DNA of 64,000 bases from Limnanthes douglasii subsp. nivea (Eukaryota > Streptophyta > Magnoliopsida > Brassicales > Limnanthaceae). The stretch is taken from assembly GCA_036936605.1 (NCBI GenBank), contig JAUPFV010000001.1:215045530-215109529 (forward strand). Direction: 5' to 3'. Positions 46,352-57,000 of this stretch are shown in pieces (the first letter of the stretch is position 1; each line of letters starts with the position of its first letter). The notes under the pieces are model-generated. The model was not told the origin of the DNA. It worked only from the letters and a program-made list of their open reading frames with translations, and ran no database searches. The position numbers and the translations under genes were made by a program.

Positions 46352-47687
46352 TATCCTTGGATTTTGCTACATGAGAATCATTCAATTTTTGCTCAACCTG
46401 GCCAATGTGAAATGATAGAGGAATTTTTTACCACTGGTGAAAGCCGACGCTATTGGCGATCAGAATTCTTAATTTTTTGACCCAAGGATTACTGCCAAAT
46501 GATTCTAAACTGGCTAAAAAGTTAAGGGGTAAAGCCTTTGGATATATAGTTCTGGTTGGAATTTTATATAAAAAGGCATTAAGCAGGCCATTGCTACGGT
46601 GCTTAGGCAAACAAGAATAAAAAAAGTATTATCAGAGTTGCATGATGGAGAAGGGTCAGCTCATTGTGTGTTTAAAGCTTTATCTCGTAGAGTTTTACTT
46701 GCAGGGTTTTACTGGCCTACAATCATGAACGATGCTAAATATTTTGTCCGAGGTTGTGATACTTGTCAAAGATTTACTAATGCTATTCACAGACCAGCAG
46801 TGCCACTTATGTTTATATCTGAGGCGATACCGTTTGATAGATGGAGACTTGATCTGGTGGGACCTTTGCCTATGGCCTATGGGGGAAGGCAAATGATAAT
46901 TGTCGCTGTGGATTATTTTACAAAATGGGCAGAAGCAGAACCATTATCAGGAACAAAGGAAAAGGATGTTATCAAATTCATTGTGAATAATATCTGTTGT
47001 CATTTTGGGGTTCCTCGAAGAATTACAACAGATAATGGCCTTCAATTTAACAATTAGAAAATGGCTGCATTTTGTAATTCTAAAGGGATTCAACAATGTT
47101 TTTCGACGACCTTTCATCCTCAAGCTAATGGACAAATGGAAGTGACAAATATAACAATCTTAGATGGCTTGAAGAAGAATCTATCGGGGGTAGTAGGAAA
47201 ATGGACAAATTATTTGCAAGAGGTGCTTTGGGCTTATCGGACAACTCTCAGGGAGGCTACCAAAGAAAATCCTTTTGCTTTGGCATATGGTATGGATGTG
47301 GTTAGTCCTATTAAATCTACGATGTCATCTTTTAGAATATCTCAATATTCTGAAAGATTTAATGATGAAATCCGAAGGGCAAATGTGGATTTGATCGAGG
47401 AGTAAAGGGTCCGAGCTTATTTGAATACCATACATTATCAAACTCTCGTGAGAAGTAGATATAATTTGAAGTTGAGAAGAAGAGAATTTAAAGAGGGCGA
47501 TAAAGTGTTGCAAAAATTTTCTCTACACACAAAGAATAAGAGGTTTGGCAAAATGGCTCTGAATTGGGAAGGGCGTTATACAGTGGTTCAAAGAGTTAAG
47601 CCAGGGTCTTATCGTGTTTGTGATTTCGAGGGGAGGATGCTACAGCACCCATGGAATATTCAGTATTTGAAGCTTTATTGGGAATAG
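46352..47687 (+). pseudogene. gypsy integrase
   Basis: The zinc region lies near 46635-46770 (ELHDGEGSAH..., GCDTCQRF). The core has DLVGPLP (Asp) near 46852, TDNGLQFNN (Asp) near 47030 and FHPQANGQMEVTN (Glu) near 47110. The C-terminal part ends KPGSYRVCDFEGR...KLYWE at the TAG/TAA at 47685-47687. Stops lie at 47055-47057 and 47403-47405. The His/Cys and DDE positions are all visible. Confidence 0.9.
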
Positions 47688-48218
47688 ACATGTGTTTATA
47701 CTTTGGAATGTTTGTTTTTAATGGCGTACTATTTCCTACCCCGTTGGCCCATGAAGGTTTTAATGAGGCGTCCTGTACTTGTACATATTCAACTGTATAT
47801 AAAGTTTGTTTTTTTACAATGGTTATTTTACGTTTATTTGGATACTATCTTAACAAATCGTCAAGATTGATCACTTTGAGATTAGTTAAGGGAAGTTTAT
47901 TCCGAAGTGTTTATAACACTTTTCGAAGACATAACTATGTCTTACAACCATTTTACATTTGAAATTTTGAAGTGAATGTTTTAAAATTCACTAACAATTT
48001 TGATGAGCTAATCAAGCTTAATAACACATTCATATATTTTTTAAGAAGATAATACTTGTTATTTTTTATTAAGATTTTGCATTTATTTAGCATCGAATAA
48101 TATAGAGTACAACAACATAAAAAGGAAGAACATTTTGTCATTTAGATCGAGTTGTTACAATACAAAAAAGAGATATTTTGATTAGACAAGGACAAAAAAA
48201 ACTAGACTAAAAGAGTAG
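47688..48218. other. noncoding gap between pol and the antisense gene
   Basis: No open frame that I can support. It separates the pol end from the 3' end of the convergent antisense gene, so it would hold the terminator of one or both. Confidence 0.5.
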
Positions 48219-51076
48219 CTAGTCAGAAGATTCTTCTTCTTTGGACGATTCCTCCTCTGAAGATGATGAGCTAGGAACAGGGTCGAATGCCTCACTTGGA
48301 CGTTTTTCCTCGGGGATATCGTTCCAAAAATTTGTGAGGTCGATCCTTGGATAGGCAACAGGGAGTTCTCGAAGGAGAAAGATAGTTACATCTTCTTTTC
48401 CGACCTGAATAGTTGTCTGCATATTCTTTGAGAGTTCAGCTTAGGCAGTGGTTATAGCAACAGTTTTTTCTGCTTCACAATTCTTCTTTAAATTCTTTAT
48501 CTCATCGGACAACTCTTTATTTTTTGCTTCAGAAAGAGTTAGAGAATTTCGAAGAGTTGGATTTTTCAATGTTCAATTCAGTGATGTGTTCGGTTTGAAG
48601 CTTCTTTATTTTGTTTTCGTGAGACTTTGTCAGCAGTTCTGTGTCGACCATATGCTGGATCCAAAGATGATCCTTTATACAAAGAGCACCTTTTATCAGC
48701 TCGGATCTAGCTATCTCATAGGCATAAAACTGCTCGGATACTTTGTCATGCAAGGTCTTTCTGAATTTCTTTTCAGCCTCCTAAGCTTCCTTATAGTAAA
48801 TCATATCCTTGGCCAGCTGCTTGAGATGGTCTTGAGAGGCAAGAGCTTTTGCAGCAGAATCAAGACCGGAAAATGGTTAAAGAGCGGTAGCTATTGCAGG
48901 ATTTAGAGGGGGACTGCGGTATTCCGAGGTGCTCGGTTTATCAATCATATCCAGAGATGTAATAGGTTCAAAGGTGCAAGGTGATCTTGGAATTTCTTTC
49001 TCTGGAGTAGGCCTTGCAAAATCAAGCATGATATTTTAAATGACTTGAAGGGTATGATCATTTTCTCCAGCAAGTGGTTCTGTGTTTTCAAAATCAATGA
49101 ACGCATCTGGGTCGAAGCTTGTGGGATGATGATAAACAGTAGGAGAAAAATCATCAATAACAATCACAGGATGTTCTTGCGAGGAATGATCTTCGGTTGG
49201 AGGATTTAGGGAGTGTTGTTGTTGTTGGGTTTCAATAGTATCGTCTTCAGGCTCATCGACTAATTTGTATGAAGTGATTTTTCTTTGCTTCTTCTTTTTT
49301 CTGAGGGAATCGGAATATTTTTTCTTCTTTTTCGAAGACTTATCTTGATTTTCTCCCTCTTCGATGGGTGAAAGAGTTTGGTCAACAGCTTTGCGTTTTT
49401 AAGCTTCGGTTTTGAGGGTGTGGAAGGGTTGGCACTAGATGTGCTAACTGCCTTTTTGCTTTTCTTCTCTTTGATGATTTTTTCTTTTTTCTTTTTAGGT
49501 AGATGGATGTCTGATCTGTGTCGGATTGGAAGGAATACTTTACAATCAGCCTGTGGAATTCGAAGGACAACCAGCTTCGGATCTGGATCAGAAGATAAAT
49601 CTTTGGGAGGCAGCCCACCTTCTGTGATTGGAAACATGTGGCATTGAAGTAAGTTAATGGTATGGAAGGCGTTATTCCACTCTTTTTCATCCCAGGCAGC
49701 CAATTTTTGAAACATAGCCTTAACTTCTTTTCGACGAGTGGTGTAGCGCTTCGAAATTTCTGGTATAAGCAAACAAAATAAAGTGTTAAGTAAGGGAAAT
49801 GAAATGTATATTAAAAAATTAAAATTGGGAAAGAAAGAAAATTTTAAGAGAACTTACGATTATTTCTCCAGACCGTTGTTAACTTCGAAGAATTTCCTTC
49901 GAAAATTGGTTTTCCATTCTCCCAAGCTCCACAGATGAAAACAAACTTTTGTTTCCAGAACTAGTCAGCTTCCAAAAGATCGTCGATGATTTTAAGATCA
50001 TCCATTAGTGTAAGATAATAGAATGGGAGCTTCGGACCTTTGGAGAGCTGAGTAAGTGAAATGAAATCTTTAATGCTGATCGGTATTTTGGAGAGGCGAG
50101 ATGCCATGATCACTGACATTAAGGTGAACCACTAATTTGGAGTTACTTGGGTAGGGCACAAGCTATGAGTTTTGAAGTACTCCACGATCATCGGATCTAG
50201 TGAAAATCGAAGACCTCAGTTGATGATTTCTGGATAAACCACCAACTCGCCATCCTTGCAGTCAAGGGGAGTTTCTCCTTCTTTTGGTAATCGAAGGGTG
50301 ATGCAGTCTCTCATTCCCTATTGTTTTTTGAGAAACGAGGCTTGGCTTTCTTTATAATATATGTATCAAACCTTTTTCAAGGCGATAATATATTTGCTCT
50401 CGAGGTTTCTTAGATTCCTCCCAATCTTTGCCATTTCCTCCTCAGAAACAGAATAGACATCAACTTCCTCTTGAGATTCGGCTTCAACATCGGATTTAGT
50501 AGCCTCTGAATCAGCTTCATTGGCTTTCGAGGTGCCTTCTTGAGGATCTTGAGAAAAAGAGATGTTTTCTTCTGACAGAGGAACTGCTGGTTGAATTGCT
50601 TCTTCTGTTATTTCTCTTTGAGGAGTATTAGTGGTGGTGTTTTTCGAAGGAGATGGACTTCGAATTATTGTTGATTCATCTCCCATTGCAATGAAAGTAT
50701 TTTTAGGTTTGGATGAAGAAGGTTTTTGTGAGGAAGGGTTATTTATTTTTAGTTTCAGAGGAGAAAGTTTGCTTTGAGTTGAAGATGTTCGAGGGGTTTT
50801 AAGGCCAGAAATTTTAGTTGATGATTTTTCTTCAATAATAGGAGTAGGAGAAAGTTTTGGAACTTTGGTAGGACCGAAGTTACCGTAGTGAAATGTCTCA
50901 GTCGTAGTTCCAATTTGGCCACCAAAAATTAAGCATGCTCTTCGATACTCTTCGGCTCTTTGTGTTATGGAAAAGTAATCGTAAGAACTGAACACCAGAT
51001 TGTTATTAGTATTGGAAGATTCTGCTGTTTTGGGTAAAATGACCTTTGACGTTTTGGTTATCGGTTTCTTTCTCAT
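48219..51076 (-). pseudogene. antisense, intron-containing gene of the Tat element
   Basis: Minus strand. ATG 51076; a 236-codon N-terminal part rich in Ser/Thr/Pro/Glu (ends 50366); a central region in the same frame with stops (FSLDPMIVEYFKTHSLCP, FICGAWENGKPIFEGN); a GTAAGT donor at 49857 and AG acceptor at 49760, a 98-base intron whose removal keeps the frame (WRNN|QISKRYTTRR); a Lys-rich region; a coiled coil (HDKVSEQFYAYEIARSELIK, 48529-48753); and an acidic end EEESSKEEESSD to 48219. Overall about 900 residues. Antisense genes in the 3' region are known from Tat elements such as Grande and RIRE2, and the central part resembles the 'putative gypsy type transposon' family. Function unknown. 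At least four stops. Confidence 0.75.
49760..49857 (-). other. spliceosomal intron of the antisense gene
   Basis: 98 bases, starts GTAAGTTCTC, ends TTTGCTTATACCAG after a T-rich tract. It is phase 1, and splicing joins two frames that are both coding-like. Confidence 0.75.
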
Positions 51077-51241
51077 AAACTAAGAATGGATTGATCTGAG
51101 AAGATGAAGATTGATTGGAAATTTGAGTTTGGCAGTGAGAATTCTGGGAATATGGGAGGAGCAGTTGAAGGTAGAAAAAAAAGCTTTGACTTCTCTCTAT
51201 AATGGTTGTGTCTAAAAAGAGTTGAAATGAAAAATGAACGG

Positions 51242-51249
51242 TATTTATA
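51242..51249 (-). promoter_or_regulatory. TATA box of the antisense gene
   Basis: TATAAATA on the minus strand, about 166 bases upstream of the ATG at 51076. No longer reading frame lies between. Confidence 0.6.
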
Positions 51250-51770
51250 CTAAAGTAGGTGAAGATGTGTGAAGATGGACAAACCCATTTTATGATAGGT
51301 TGGAATACGAATCGCTGGGTGGGTTAGATGTTTGACATCTGTCAGATTTACTTCACCGATTGAATGTAACCGTTATACATATAACTTTTACATTCAAAGG
51401 AGGAACACCTAAGCAATATGTTAAGGCAATTTTTACTTGGAAAGTATTCGAAGACAATTTGACAATTTTGGTTTGGAAGTTATTCGGAGTAATTACATCG
51501 AAACTTTTGGTAACTATTTAAAGGTTATTTGACTATGGCTTCGAATATATTATTAAGATTGATTTGGTTTTAAGAGTTTATAATTTTGATATCATATATA
51601 CACTTCAAATTTTAATTCAAGATAAATGGCTTCGAATACTTATTCTTATGATTATTCGAAGACATTAGCCTCAAATAGTTTGCTTGTTTTGATTTATGAC
51701 AAGTTGATGATTCGAAGATAATTGAATTTGAAGACTTTTTAGTTCTCATTCATTTACTAACATCAGAACT
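51250..51770. other. promoter-side noncoding region of the antisense gene
   Basis: No gene. Contains several TTCGAA-type words (for example TATTCGAAGA), possibly regulatory or simple drift. Confidence 0.4.
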
Positions 51771-51781
51771 AGGGGGGCTTC
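51771..51781 (+). other. polypurine tract of the Tat element
   Basis: AGGGGGGCTTC immediately before the 3' LTR. Confidence 0.75.
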
Positions 51782-52142
51782 TGATATGGAAATGAGTTTT
51801 TAGGATTTAATTTATAAATAATGTAAATTTAGGGACTTGATTGTAATTAGTGTAAGTTTTGTCTTTAATTTCTGAATGATGTAAGTTTTAGAGGGTTATT
51901 GTGACTTTACTTAATTTGTAAGGACTAAATAGCAATTAACCCATTTTTGTAACAGATTCAGTTATTCAACTAAGTTTTGGATCTTTTATATAAAAGACGA
52001 GACATATCTAATAAAGGGGTTGAACACTTTTTACTTGAAACTCATATTCTACTTGTGTTTTCTCTCTCTAAAAACTCTAAAGCTCTTTCTCTCTCTAAGA
52101 TTTCTCTCTAGCAATTTACCTAAGCAAATTAAAACCTTATCA
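51782..52142 (+). repeat. 3' LTR of the Tat element
   Basis: TGATATGGAAATGAG...ACCTTATCA, followed by ATTAT. Confidence 0.96.
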
Positions 52143-52147
52143 ATTAT

Positions 52148-52519
52148 GATTCGAACATGTACAGCGTTATCATGATTTGAACTTGTACTACATTATTCTG
52201 ATTACTTCGTCTTTATGTTTTGTATCGCATTGCAAACTTATACTCCCAACTGACCACAAACCTATAACTTATACTTGAAACTAACCATAAAAATTACACT
52301 AAGTTTTATGCATAAACTAAGAAAACCTAACTTACACTCCTTCCATTACCACAAACCTAACATATCCTCGAAATTAGACATAAACATGAAAGCTAATGCC
52401 TTTCCTTATTACAAACCTAAAAACAAACAAAAAACCAATACGACTAAAAGTAACAAAAAAACTAACAAAAAACCAATGATGCACACTACTCTACACCCAT
52501 AAGTTTGTCCTACTGTGCA
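52148..52519. other. A/C-rich noncoding stretch
   Basis: Opens with two more altered copies of the GATTTGAACTTGTA unit that precedes the Tat insertion. Otherwise A- and C-rich and without a supported gene. Confidence 0.45.
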
Positions 52520-52800
52520 TTATCGGTACAAAGTACCGATGGCCAAGGATGCATGTACCCATCCGTATAGCCATCCCACGTCGATGGTGTCATGCACCGA
52601 CCGTGGGCCAATGCACAGTCGGTGCCTGGGACCATTGGTGCCTAGTAGGTGGCACCATCGGTGTAGCCTACTCGGTGCTGATGGTGCATCGTTTTTGAAC
52701 CATTGGTGCATAGGGTGATGCACCAATGGTACCACCGACTAGGAACCACCGGTATGGCCTCCTGTGCACACAGGAGGCGGAACCTATGGTACCACTTTTT
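52520..52800. repeat. palindrome-rich GC island
   Basis: Several near-perfect hairpins in 280 bases: ATCGGTAC-aaa-GTACCGAT (52522-52540), ACCATTGGTGCA...TGCACCAATGGT (52699-52730) and GCCTCCTGTG-ca-CACAGGAGGC (52757-52778). The word GGTGC/GCACC and its variants recur throughout. It is markedly more GC-rich than its surroundings. Confidence 0.8.
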
Positions 52801-52953
52801 GCCCAAATATTTTCCCCGCTTTTCAATTGCCGACAAAATTAAATTTCGTTCAATAATTCCCGTCTATCTTGAAATTAACTCTTCTACAAAAGCAACTACC
52901 TTTCCTTATTCTAAACACACAACTTCAACTATTCTCTTATAAATTGCATGAAT

Positions 52954-53330
52954 ATGGAGTGGAGCGTGTTTGACGATGCTCATCTACTCAAAGCTGCAAA
53001 ATATGTGAAATTTACTTGGTTGGATGATAATACCAATAGATTTTTTGAGAAGTGTTATCTATGATGTATTTCATGTACAACGACATGGCTACAACTACAC
53101 CAATGCATCCCCTGCGTAGCTATGAAGATATAGCCACAAGGTAAAGAAAGTGGACCAATGTTTTTAGTGTTTAACCAACCACCAGATATCAGGAATGAAG
53201 CATCTGACTTCTTTGGTTTAATAATCACGGACTATTTGTCCAAAGAGATGATGTAATATGTTAAGGATCGACTCGTTTTAAAAGAGGACGAACTACGTAG
53301 TCTTACAAAAAACGGAGGCTATGATTTTAT
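52954..53330 (+). pseudogene. unrecognised broken reading frame
   Basis: ATG at 52954 begins MEWSVFDDAHLLKAAKYVKF and runs 36 codons to a stop. Further coding-like pieces follow in another frame (FLVFNQPPDIRNEASDFFGL, KDRLVLKEDELRSLTKNGG). TATAAA-like TTATAAATT lies at 52937-52945, too close to be its promoter. I do not recognise the protein. It sits between the PMD gene and the MULE transposase. Confidence 0.3.
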
Positions 53331-53636
53331 ATTTTATGTTAAATTATATAGCGTTGCTTTATCTTTTATTCTGTATTGAAATTATAAGTCATCGTTGTTC
53401 CTTTTATGAATGATTTTGTATTTTATGTTAAGTTGTGTCAAAAGGGCTGTACTTTTAACCTCCTTCAATGGTCGTAAAATGCTTCTACACGTGTAAATGT
53501 TTTCATTATTACGCTACTTGCGAATACGGGGATAACACGGTATACCGTGTGTAGATATTATCGAGCATATGCAAGCACTATCGGTTGTATCATGTTTAAC
53601 ATCCACCCCATGTCTCATATCGATTTTGTTGCAATC

Positions 53637-54570
53637 TTACACATTTTCTAATTCAGTAAGTAAGATTCGTAACGGTGTATAGGAAACCTTACCTCGAATT
53701 TCATCAAAACTTTTGTCAGCAAATTTATGTTGTGCTATGTAACGACTCTTTTGAAAAGAAGATCTAATTGAAGAATGTTGGATTTCTACAAGTGAATGCA
53801 CCCTTGCCCAAAATAACTCAAATTTTAGTTTGCTCGTACGTAGGTAATGCTTCAAGTTAGAATGAACGCTCTCGACCCGGTTAATCGTGCAATGTTCCAA
53901 ACACATGAACTTGTTCATTTTCTAAACAATGAATTTACAAGTTTATTTTTCAAGTAATGACTTTTCGGTGTATTTGAATGCAATAAATTATTCTTTGTAA
54001 TGTAACCGCATCTCAAGTCTAGCATGATCAAATTCAATTTCTGATGTCTCGTACGCTATCTTTTTGCAAGCAGAACAAACTTCACATGATCGTTTTTCTC
54101 AGGGAAATACTTCATTGTATTCCCCTAGATGTTTTGGTCTTTGGGAAGACTACTTCTAGGGCATTCATCAGTGTTAAATCTTTATCAGTCAAAATCGTAG
54201 ACGGTTCTTCAATCCGGTGAGCGGGAATCAACGGCTTCAAACATTCTAATACCCATAAAATTTGTTTAATTTCTCATCGGACTTGAAAGTAAAAGCAACA
54301 TAGTAAGTCAAACCAGTTGATGTCAGGCCTACTATCTCAAACAAAAGAATCCTATATTTTATGATATTGTAGGTGTTATACATGATCAACAGTATTGGAA
54401 ATGTCCACAACAAATCAACACTAACTGGATGCACAAAACGTATATCAGTAATAACTTGCCCATCAACTTCCCTAGATTTATGTCATTCATAATAATTATG
54501 CTTTTTAAGCTCTCCCAACGGGACCTACAACTGTGTTATGCCCGCCTTCTTTAAAAATCCAATTTTTCTT
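53637..54570 (-). pseudogene. Mutator-like (MULE) transposase
   Basis: Minus strand. VDLLWTFPILLIMYNTYNII and LLFEIVGLTSTGLTY (54434-54246) match the start of the MULE catalytic core, including the first Asp region (here YNTY where DSTY is usual, so the Asp is lost). TDKDLTLMNALEVVFPKT near 54180 carries the second Asp. TINRVESVHSNLKHYLRTSK (53918 on) is the conserved NRVE(S/A)xHxxLK end with the Glu. Frames change near 54240, 54130 and 53930. The family cuts and pastes DNA between long inverted repeats; none was found near this copy. Confidence 0.82.
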
Positions 54571-54802
54571 CCTTGATAAAAAAAGCGAAATTCAAGGCTG
54601 ATTAATATATTTAGCGGTGTAAGTTAATGCTGCTAAATAGTCAAAAGTTTACCCACAAATATGTTTAGTTCTAAGAATGTTTTGGAAGAGAAAACTATCC
54701 ATAAATACCTTCTCATTTGTCTAATATCAAACTAGTACCCAAAAATGGGAAGGTACCGTAAGGTACCCAAGTCCCAAAAATAAACAAAAATACCCCCAAA
54801 GA

Positions 54803-54809
54803 TATAAAT
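54803..54809 (+). promoter_or_regulatory. TATA box of the Ulp1-like gene
   Basis: TATAAAT on the plus strand, followed by about 245 bases of leader to a GAG|GTAAGA donor at 55055/55056. The MULE transposase lies on the other strand just upstream, so the two genes diverge from here. Confidence 0.6.
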
Positions 54810-55623
54810 AGGCTCAATTTGGATTCTCTTTCCCTCTCAAATTTCGTTCTCATAATTTTGAATAGAGAGGCACGAAACCCAATAGTAAAACACCTGTAAA
54901 CTAATTTAGTCGACCGAACCGACTCAATAACCGGCAAAACCACCGTCGACGACCTTGAAAACGTTTGATGATCATCGTTAACTGTGTATAACCTAGATTT
55001 TGTGGCCGTTTGAATCTTCTTCTTGCCACTGTTTTGGTTTAGGTGTAGATCTGAGGTAAGAAATGTTTTGACAAATTAACCTAGAAACTGTTATAAGCCG
55101 AGTTTAGATGTTCAATGTGTTGAAACAGTCGTGTATATAGTTGTAGTTTGTTTTCACTTTAATCGATTTCATGTATAATAGTACGTGACATGCATAACCA
55201 GGCTTAAGTTATGTTTTTTTTTAAAATTCTGACGGTTTGTTGTGTTAATTGTATCGTGGAATTTAGTTTGTGATTCTTAGTAAATTATTTTTGTATTATT
55301 TTGATGTTTTATATGTTTGGTTGTGGAAAAGTAGGTTGTGTAAGTGTAAGGTTAAAGTTTAATATCGAAGATTATAATAAATCGCATCCTCTTTGCATGA
55401 GTTTGGTAATGTCTAGCAATGCTCATTGGTATCGTACTCGTATCATGCATGCATGTACCAGTGTAGGTATTATTGCTTATAAATCACAATGTGTGGATAA
55501 TATATGGTAAAGCGCAATATGTGGAATACAGTTGGTAATATGCATATAATTACTTGTAAAACGCATATGTGATATTAATATTTTGGCATTTAAAATTATA
55601 GTACTGTTTTTTTTGCAGGAAGC

Positions 55624-56610
55624 ATGACTGTCAAAGGGGTATTCTGCAGGTCTAGTTTGGTTAATATCATAAACCTGTTTAGATGGAATATAGTGACGGC
55701 CGAACATATAGAAGCGACTAGAAGGACTCCATTCTATAGATTCTTGAAAATATCGTTTTGACCTCCGGAATGAGGATTTAAAGCTTAAGAAGTTCCACAA
55801 ACTGGTCGAGGAAATTGCGAGTACTTACTCGGTGGAGGAGAAGGCTTTCAAAATAGGAGGTATGTTTGTGAAGCTAACTATAACATATGTGAAGGCCATT
55901 TTTGAGCTGAAGCACGAGATAAAGGAGATGATTTTGAATGAATCTGGAGCCTTTAAGGGTCTGTACGATGAAGAGGCTGAGAATGATTCTAGGTTAATGC
56001 ATAAGTATTGTTTGAGTCTGCGTGCTCGTAAAAATGGGCCGACGAGAAAAATTTGTATTTAATTCATTGATAAAGGTAATTTTATTGACACATATTTCAC
56101 ATGTTTGATGTATTCTCGAACTAATGTAAGATGTTGTTCTTTATATTGCAGCAATCTATAAAGAAAGCAATTAGGGATGGAGGGTCGGATGAGGCGAAGG
56201 ACGTTGGTAGTCTTCTTATACTTTTCATTTGCTCAACCCTATTTTTCTCAGTTTCAGGGGATATAGTTAGTTGGACAACAGTATTCTACGTCGAGGATAT
56301 AGTTAAAATCAACGACTACGACTGGTCCAGAGTTATAGTTGAGAAGCAGCATGCGTCACTAGATAAATGTCTTATTGCCAGAAAGCCTCGTAGAGTTATC
56401 GGATGCGTTGATATTCTATTCGTAAGTATGATGGATAATGTAATTATGTTTGTTATTAAAACCATTATTGAATGTTTGATTTATTTTGTATGCAGCTCTT
56501 TCGGATGGAGCACACTCTGATGCGAATTGAAGTGCCAACGCCCAACATCATACCTAGATGCTACGAATGGTGGGGACGGAAGGGGAGAAGTCAATGTTTG
56601 AAATGATCCA
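55624..56610 (+). pseudogene. Ulp1-like gene, N-terminal exons
   Basis: A leader intron (55056-55618) ends in a T-run and GCAG; ATG at 55624 gives MTVKGVFCRSSLVNIINLFR. A frameshift near 55755 leads into a 100-codon frame ending at 56062. Introns of 76 (56076-56151) and 74 bases (56422-56495) have GT...AG ends. Across the second, RKPRRVIGCVDILF joins LFRMEHTLMRIEVPTP, a pattern (GC..L...EHT) common in plant transposon-borne Ulp1/PMD proteins. The module's function is unknown. Confidence 0.6.
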
Positions 56611-57000
56611 AATAATTTACCAACTACGAGACGAGCATGCAAGAAAATATTTCTTTTAAAAGTAATTTAGCATTAAAAAATAGAATCATATCTAGCAATA
56701 TTATATATTTTAGCATTAGCATATCAGGTATTTTGTTTGTAAATGGCATTGTTTTAGTATCTAGCAATGTCTGTGTATTCATAAATTGATCCTATGGAGA
56801 AATACGTATCTAGCAAAGATAGAGTGATAGTAAATCGCAATGTCGTTTGTACACCAGCATCTAACAAAGTCGTAGGACCTTTCAATTGCAACTAGTGTTG
56901 CAATACAATTGCAACCACCATACATGATGATGCATGCAATCGAATTTAGGTACCTGCTGCTTGTCTATCTTCCTACTAACTGGTCTTAATCATTCAATAG
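56611..57000 (+). other. intron with CTAGCAA/ATCGCAAT motifs
   Basis: Ends TTCAATAG at 57000, a plausible acceptor. It contains CTAGCAA at 56692, 56761 and 56810 and AAATCGCAAT at 56832. No coding. Confidence 0.5.

Larger units (their letters stand above)
41481..52142 (+). mobile_element. Ty3/gypsy Tat-lineage LTR retrotransposon, complete structure
   Basis: LTRs of 360 and 361 bases, perfect target repeat ATTAT (41476-41480 and 52143-52147), primer site and purine tract. Domain order is gag, protease, RT, RNase H, a second RNase H, integrase, then a 4-kb 3' region with a gene on the opposite strand. RT before integrase marks gypsy; the second RNase H and the antisense gene mark the Tat lineage. 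LTR difference is about 5-6% by eye, so it is older than the 20-kb copia. Coding is broken in many places. Confidence 0.95.

Noticed and set aside
49378..49647. Plus-strand frame in the Tat 3' region
   Set aside because: It mirrors the Lys-rich part of the antisense gene; the minus-strand reading explains the sequence and joins in frame across an intron.
54713..54943. Minus-strand 76-codon frame as a gene
   Set aside because: No similarity recognised. The plus strand here has a TATA box, leader and splice donor, which explain the region better.
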